In this document: piece after piece, positions 4,153-6,540 of the stretch | Layout of the letters: every line of letters begins with the position of its first letter | Numbering within the stretch: position 1 is the first letter of the stretch | Source: Flavobacteriaceae bacterium | GTDB taxonomy: Bacteria > Bacteroidota > Bacteroidia > Flavobacteriales > Flavobacteriaceae | Reading direction: 5' to 3' | Assembly: GCA_030633285.1 (NCBI GenBank) | Contig: DAOVTC010000062.1 | Location: 1-6,540, forward strand | Length of the DNA: 6,540 bases | Made by a program: the position numbers and the translations under genes | The notes under the pieces: generated by a model | What the model was told of the DNA's origin: nothing | The model's database searches: none | The model's input: the letters and a program-made list of their open reading frames with translations, nothing else

Positions 4153-6540
4153 CTATTTTGGTGTTTTAATAATAGAACCAAGAAATACGGCATTCATAAA
4201 AAGCTTATTAGTTCCATACCATGATCCTCTAAAATTAGGATTATCAGCAAACATAACTACTCTACCATTTCCTAATTTACTAACTATAATAGATGCAGAT
4301 TTACTCATTAAATCTAAATTTTCTTTAGTAATATAGCCATCAATATGTGGGTTTTTGGTATATTTTGCTACGGTTGAAAATTTACTTTTACTTGGCATTA
4401 ACCACACTCTATTATTTTTATAAACTGGTAACTTTCTGTTATGATAACCAAAACCTATAGGGTGTGTAATATCTAAATCTACTTCAAAAATAGCACCTCC
4501 AATGCTTTGTTTTCCTATTGTACCTCTAGCATCTGCATAGTTTAATCTTTCAGATATTTTTGAAGAATCCTTTTTCATTTGCACTAAGCTTTCATTAACT
4601 ATTTTACTTTTTATAACCCAAGAACTCGCATTTCTTGTTGTAATTAAAGTATTACCTTGAGAAACCCAAGATTTTAATCTTTCATTATTTTTTTTGTCTA
4701 ACTGACTATAATTCCCTGAAACTAAAATTATCACGTTGTATTTACTCAAATCAATTCTATTAAATAATCTTTCAGGAACTTTAGTCAAAGGCATTTGCAA
4801 TCGTTGCTCAAACAAATGCCAAACTTCTCCTGCTTCATAAGAAGATACTCCTCCTTCAACAAGCATCATTGCTTTAGGTTTTTGTAGAATTTCAAAACTA
4901 TTACTACCTAAACCATTACCTTTGATTGTAAATCCAGTATTTACTGAATATCCTTGTACATTGTGTTTATTACTAGCTGAAGTGACAATTTCGTAAAGAG
5001 ATTCTTTAGATATATTTTGAATACTAACAGGTATCAATAAAGTTCCTCTATTAAAATTTACTTCTTTTCCATTTGCGGTAATACTAAATGATTTTGTTGA
5101 AGTTTTAACTATCACTCCTTTTTGTTGTAAACTATATAAAACAGCAGGAGCATAATAATCATCCCAAGGAATTAAATATGCATATCCACTCAAGTCAAAC
5201 TTATCTGTTTGAACCATGTTTAAATCTGAAGTAATTTCATTTTTATAACTTGGCATTTTAGCTAGTGCATTATACTTTATATTATAAAAATTAACCAATG
5301 ACCAAGCTGATGCATCATAATATACACTATCACGATACTTTTTATAGGTTTCAAATAAGGATTGTACCAAATAATATTGTTTTTGTTTAGTAGGCACAAC
5401 ATAACTATTTCCTGCTTTAAATGTTTTGTTATTTACAGATAAATTTTTATCCAAACCATAAACTTTTATTTTGTGTTTTAACAGTAAATCTAAAAATGCT
5501 TTATTTCTATTTTTATCATAATCATCTCCAAATACATATCCTTTTATTTTACTTTTTGATGCTTTTTCAATGGACTTATTAAAGAACTTATTTTGATAGC
5601 TATACAATGTGTTTTTGTTTGTTATTGATGCTTTTATTGTAGCAAAACTAGATATATATTGATTTCTGATTGTAAACTGAAAAGTAATATTTCCCGTTGA
5701 TGTTTCTTGTAAGTGACCTCGCGAACTAGCTTGTTCAAACAACAATGCTAATGAACCTTGTAAATCCATATATGTTGAACCATATCCAGGATATGTTGCA
5801 TCAAATCTTTCTCCGGAAAAATACAACGAACCAATTTTATCTAAATCAGTAGAGAATTGTTTAGCAAATAAATTATTCAAAGTTGTATAATTTTCAACCG
5901 GAGTTATAGGATTTAAAGAAGCCGACATATTTTTTGGCTCAAAAAAGTAAGTACTATTTGTTCCCATCTCATGAAAATCGGTAACAACATTTGGATACCA
6001 TTCATGATACCATTTTAATCTCGCATTACTTTCTGGTTGAATTCCCAAAATTAAATCTCTATTTAAATCAAACCAGTAATGATTAGTTCTTCCTCTTGGC
6101 CAACCTTCATTGTGTTCTATATCGTATTTATCAGCAACTAATGGGCTTCCTCTAAAAATATTAGCCCAATTTGTATGTCTGTCTCTACCATCTGGATTTA
6201 TAGTTGGATCTAAAAAGAAAATAGCTTCTTTAAGATATTCTTTTACTTTTGGATTTTCTGAAGCAATTAATGTATAAGCAGTAAGCATAGCTGCTTCTGT
6301 ACTTGAAGGTTCATTACCATGAACTCCATATGCCAAATTAATGAAAATAGGTAAATCAGAAAAATCAGTAATATTGGAATTTTCATCAACAACTCTTAAA
6401 TGCTTTTTTTTGATTGCATCCAAATTTTGATGATTTTCAGATGAAGCAATTGTCAATATAATCAGTTTTCTATTCTCATTCGATAACCCATACACAGTAA
6501 TAGTAGCCTTATCAGACAATTCGGCTAATTTATACATATA
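4153..6540 (-). CDS. Large M14 zinc carboxypeptidase with C-terminal amidotransferase-like domain (5' end outside window)
   Basis: The 795 visible residues are open to the right edge. The first Met in frame (6537) is internal, because MYKLAELSDK matches the helix before the M14 core and a Tyr codon precedes it; the true start and likely signal peptide are missing. Numbering from that Met: zinc ligands H73 and E76 (VHGNEPS) and H189 (DFHEMG), substrate-binding N159-R160 (FDLNRD), and general base E268 (LLFEQASSRG). A long insertion with INPDGRDR and GWPRGR lies between the first zinc pair and the NR motif. Residues ~330-540 are a middle region I cannot name. Residues ~555-790 look like a class I glutamine-amidotransferase-like (DJ-1/PfpI-type) fold: MMLVEGGVSSYEAGEVWHL, then VIILVSGNYS, where a catalytic Cys would be expected but none is present. 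The enzyme is probably exported and active as a carboxypeptidase; the C-terminal domain is likely structural or ligand-binding. It ends in TAG. Confidence 0.9.
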   Translation of the reverse strand, partial: YMYKLAELSDKATITVYGLSNENRKLIILTIASSENHQNLDAIKKKHLRVVDENSNITDFSDLPIFINLAYGVHGNEPSSTEAAMLTAYTLIASENPKVKEYLKEAIFFLDPTINPDGRDRHTNWANIFRGSPLVADKYDIEHNEGWPRGRTNHYWFDLNRDLILGIQPESNARLKWYHEWYPNVVTDFHEMGTNSTYFFEPKNMSASLNPITPVENYTTLNNLFAKQFSTDLDKIGSLYFSGERFDATYPGYGSTYMDLQGSLALLFEQASSRGHLQETSTGNITFQFTIRNQYISSFATIKASITNKNTLYSYQNKFFNKSIEKASKSKIKGYVFGDDYDKNRNKAFLDLLLKHKIKVYGLDKNLSVNNKTFKAGNSYVVPTKQKQYYLVQSLFETYKKYRDSVYYDASAWSLVNFYNIKYNALAKMPSYKNEITSDLNMVQTDKFDLSGYAYLIPWDDYYAPAVLYSLQQKGVIVKTSTKSFSITANGKEVNFNRGTLLIPVSIQNISKESLYEIVTSASNKHNVQGYSVNTGFTIKGNGLGSNSFEILQKPKAMMLVEGGVSSYEAGEVWHLFEQRLQMPLTKVPERLFNRIDLSKYNVIILVSGNYSQLDKKNNERLKSWVSQGNTLITTRNASSWVIKSKIVNESLVQMKKDSSKISERLNYADARGTIGKQSIGGAIFEVDLDITHPIGFGYHNRKLPVYKNNRVWLMPSKSKFSTVAKYTKNPHIDGYITKENLDLMSKSASIIVSKLGNGRVVMFADNPNFRGSWYGTNKLFMNAVFLGSIIKTPK
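4168..4875 (-). other. Class I amidotransferase-like domain lacking the nucleophile (region of the CDS)
   Basis: This covers residues ~555-790 of the large M14 protein. An alternating beta/alpha pattern opens with a hydrophobic strand and a Gly-Gly turn (MMLVEGG), and a later strand, VIILVSG, ends where amidotransferases place the nucleophile elbow; here the following residues are Asn-Tyr-Ser, with no Cys. The end of the region (RVVMFADNPNFRGSWYGT) resembles the last strand and loop of beta-galactosidase middle or ThuA-like domains. The domain boundaries are estimates by eye. Confidence 0.55.

Noticed and set aside
6402..6411. Homopolymer T run in the large M14 gene as a frameshift site
   Set aside because: The frame is intact through it and the protein reads continuously into conserved motifs on both sides.
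6535..6537. ATG at 6537 as the start of the large M14 gene
   Set aside because: The frame continues to the right edge (a Tyr codon precedes it), no signal peptide follows, and the residues after it correspond to the interior of the M14 fold.

Overview
The window is AT-rich (roughly 30% GC by eye) and has the signature of a member of the Bacteroidota, most likely a flavobacterium. One protein carries a C-terminal type IX secretion (T9SS) sorting domain. The genes lack recognisable Shine-Dalgarno sequences and have A/T-rich leaders. The peptidase and serine-hydrolase families are ones I associate with Flavobacteriia. No RNA genes, mobile elements or CRISPR arrays are visible.

Layout from left to right. 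The 3' end of a plus-strand gene (1-401), probably the C-terminal domain of a beta-lactamase-type serine hydrolase, meets a minus-strand gene tail to tail. The two stop codons share a palindromic TTAA. The rest of the window is on the minus strand and is transcribed right to left: a large zinc carboxypeptidase of the M14 type, cut by the right edge (4153-6540); 26 bp later an M14 lipoprotein carboxypeptidase (2888-4126); after a 131-bp gap with a 16-bp imperfect inverted repeat, a secreted T9SS protein that may be a divergent metal-dependent hydrolase (1518-2756); and after a 64-bp gap a dipeptide epimerase of the enolase superfamily (398-1453).

How the genes may work together: the two M14 enzymes are adjacent and probably cotranscribed, and both act outside the cytoplasm. 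The secreted protein is exported to the surface or medium. The epimerase is cytoplasmic and has the residues expected for L-Ala-D/L-Glu-type dipeptides, a product of peptidoglycan breakdown. A reasonable but unproven reading is a peptide or muropeptide scavenging neighbourhood, with extracytoplasmic trimming followed by intracellular epimerisation. The least familiar item is the T9SS protein, whose conserved-looking His/Asp/Glu motifs suggest an enzyme whose substrate I cannot name.
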